Below are positions 5,351-6,066 of a DNA stretch of 6,066 bases, in pieces. The stretch's first letter is position 1. Each line of letters opens with the position of its first letter. The translations under genes and the position numbers were made by a program. The notes under the pieces were generated by a model. That model was not told the origin of the DNA. It searched no databases and saw only the letters and a list, made by a program, of their open reading frames with translations. The stretch comes from Solirubrobacterales bacterium (GTDB lineage: Bacteria; Actinomycetota; Thermoleophilia; Solirubrobacterales; 70-9), in contig JASLJO010000037.1 of NCBI GenBank assembly GCA_030152505.1, positions 1 through 6,066 on the forward strand, read 5' to 3'.

Positions 5351-6066
5351 ATGGACCTGTTGGCGACGTTGGACACGGGCAACAACTCGTGGCAGATGAC
5401 TGCTGCGACGTTGGTCGGCCTGATGAGCATCCCGGGGCTGGTCGTGCTCTACGGGGGCGTGATGCAGAAACGCTGGTCGGTGAACTCGATGATGATGGCC
5501 TTCGTCGCCTTCGCGATCGTGCTCATCCTCTGGTGTCTGTTCGCCTTCAAAATGGCGTTCGGCACCCCGATGCACGTCCTGAGCGATAGCGGCTTCTTCG
5601 GCAATATGTGGGGCAAGCCGGCCTCGATCTTGAGCAGCGGGAGCCTGCTCGAAGACGCGCATATCCCCGAGTACGCGGAACTGGAATTCAGCTTCCCGGA
5701 GTCGACGCTGGCCTACTTCCAGATCGTCTTCGCCGCGATCACGCCGATCCTGATGCTGGGCTCGGTGCTGGGCCGGATCAATTTCAGGGCCTGGATGCCG
5801 TTCGTCGCGCTCTGGACCGTGTTCTGCTACACGATCAACGCCTTCCTGATCTGGGGCGGCGGCTTCTTCGCCCAGCATGGGGCGGTGGACTTCTCCGGCG
5901 GCTACGTGATCCACCTCGCCGCGGGGGTATCGGGATTCGTGGCGGCCTGGGTGATCGGGCCGCGCCTGCAGCGCGACCGCGAGGTCGACGCGCCGAACAA
6001 CCTGGCGATGGTCGCCGTCGGCGCGGGTCTGCTCTGGATGGGTTGGAACGGGTTCAACGGCGGCGA
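5351..6066 (+). CDS. amt: Ammonium transporter, Amt/MEP/Rh family (5' part, cut by right edge)
   Basis: A cytoplasmic-membrane channel-like carrier that takes up ammonium. 238 codons are present of a family total of roughly 400-450; the frame is open to the window end. The sequence matches the first half of AmtB with a constant offset of 20 residues from the E. coli numbering: F127 (pore gate, F107), D180 (D160), H188 of the twin-histidine pair (H168) and F235 (second gate, F215), the last in MGWNGFNGG. The second pore histidine lies beyond the edge. Early helices are visible at about 17-37 and 46-70; the loop between helices 2 and 3 (about 71-117) is long and includes an acidic patch (EDAHIPEYAELE). 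Unlike E. coli AmtB there is no obvious cleaved signal peptide. A PII gene (glnK/glnB) often follows amt and may lie just to the right. It is divergent from the small cysteine-containing protein. Confidence 0.95.
   Translation, partial: MDLLATLDTGNNSWQMTAATLVGLMSIPGLVVLYGGVMQKRWSVNSMMMAFVAFAIVLILWCLFAFKMAFGTPMHVLSDSGFFGNMWGKPASILSSGSLLEDAHIPEYAELEFSFPESTLAYFQIVFAAITPILMLGSVLGRINFRAWMPFVALWTVFCYTINAFLIWGGGFFAQHGAVDFSGGYVIHLAAGVSGFVAAWVIGPRLQRDREVDAPNNLAMVAVGAGLLWMGWNGFNGG

Noticed and set aside
1..6066. CRISPR array, mobile element or phage/defence system
   Set aside because: No regularly spaced repeats, transposase, integrase, or recognised defence-gene neighbour; the sirtuin is a stand-alone metabolic type rather than a multi-domain defence SIR2 fusion.

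Overview
The window is GC-rich bacterial DNA with strongly G/C-biased third codon positions, tightly packed genes and weak or missing Shine-Dalgarno sites. This fits a high-GC actinobacterium. The combination of a short secreted NlpC/P60-like protein ending in an RHPLGL-type tail and a small cysteine-containing membrane-anchored protein reminds me of the Thermoleophilia (Solirubrobacterales and relatives). That placement is inference from recollection, not from a search.

Left part (1-1874), all on the minus strand: the first 19 codons of an unidentified gene running off the left edge; a CorA-type divalent cation channel (263-1273) with the GMN signature and two C-terminal membrane helices; and a secreted NlpC/P60-like cell-wall hydrolase (1356-1874). 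The hydrolase stop codon is followed at once by a perfect 11-bp hairpin that separates it from corA.

Centre (1997-4794), plus strand: a 666-residue bifunctional beta-oxidation enzyme, with 3-hydroxyacyl-CoA dehydrogenase first and enoyl-CoA hydratase second (the reverse of FadB/FadJ), then a Sir2-family NAD-dependent protein deacylase. Between them lies an exceptionally long inverted repeat (18-bp perfect arms, 24 positions with one mismatch). The enzyme makes and consumes acyl-CoA intermediates and reduces NAD+; the sirtuin removes acyl groups from lysines using NAD+. A link between fatty-acid flux and protein acylation is therefore plausible but unproven.

Right part (4785-6066): a small minus-strand membrane-anchored protein of unknown function whose 3' end overlaps the sirtuin 3' end by 10 bp, then a 215-bp divergent spacer, then the first 238 codons of an Amt-family ammonium transporter running off the right edge.

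Most of the window is ordinary housekeeping and accessory metabolism. I see no CRISPR array, transposase, phage gene, tRNA or rRNA, and no clear new multi-gene system. The items most worth a second look are the inverted repeat and its effect on the sirtuin start, the adjacency of sirtuin and beta-oxidation enzyme, and the uncharacterised four-cysteine protein.
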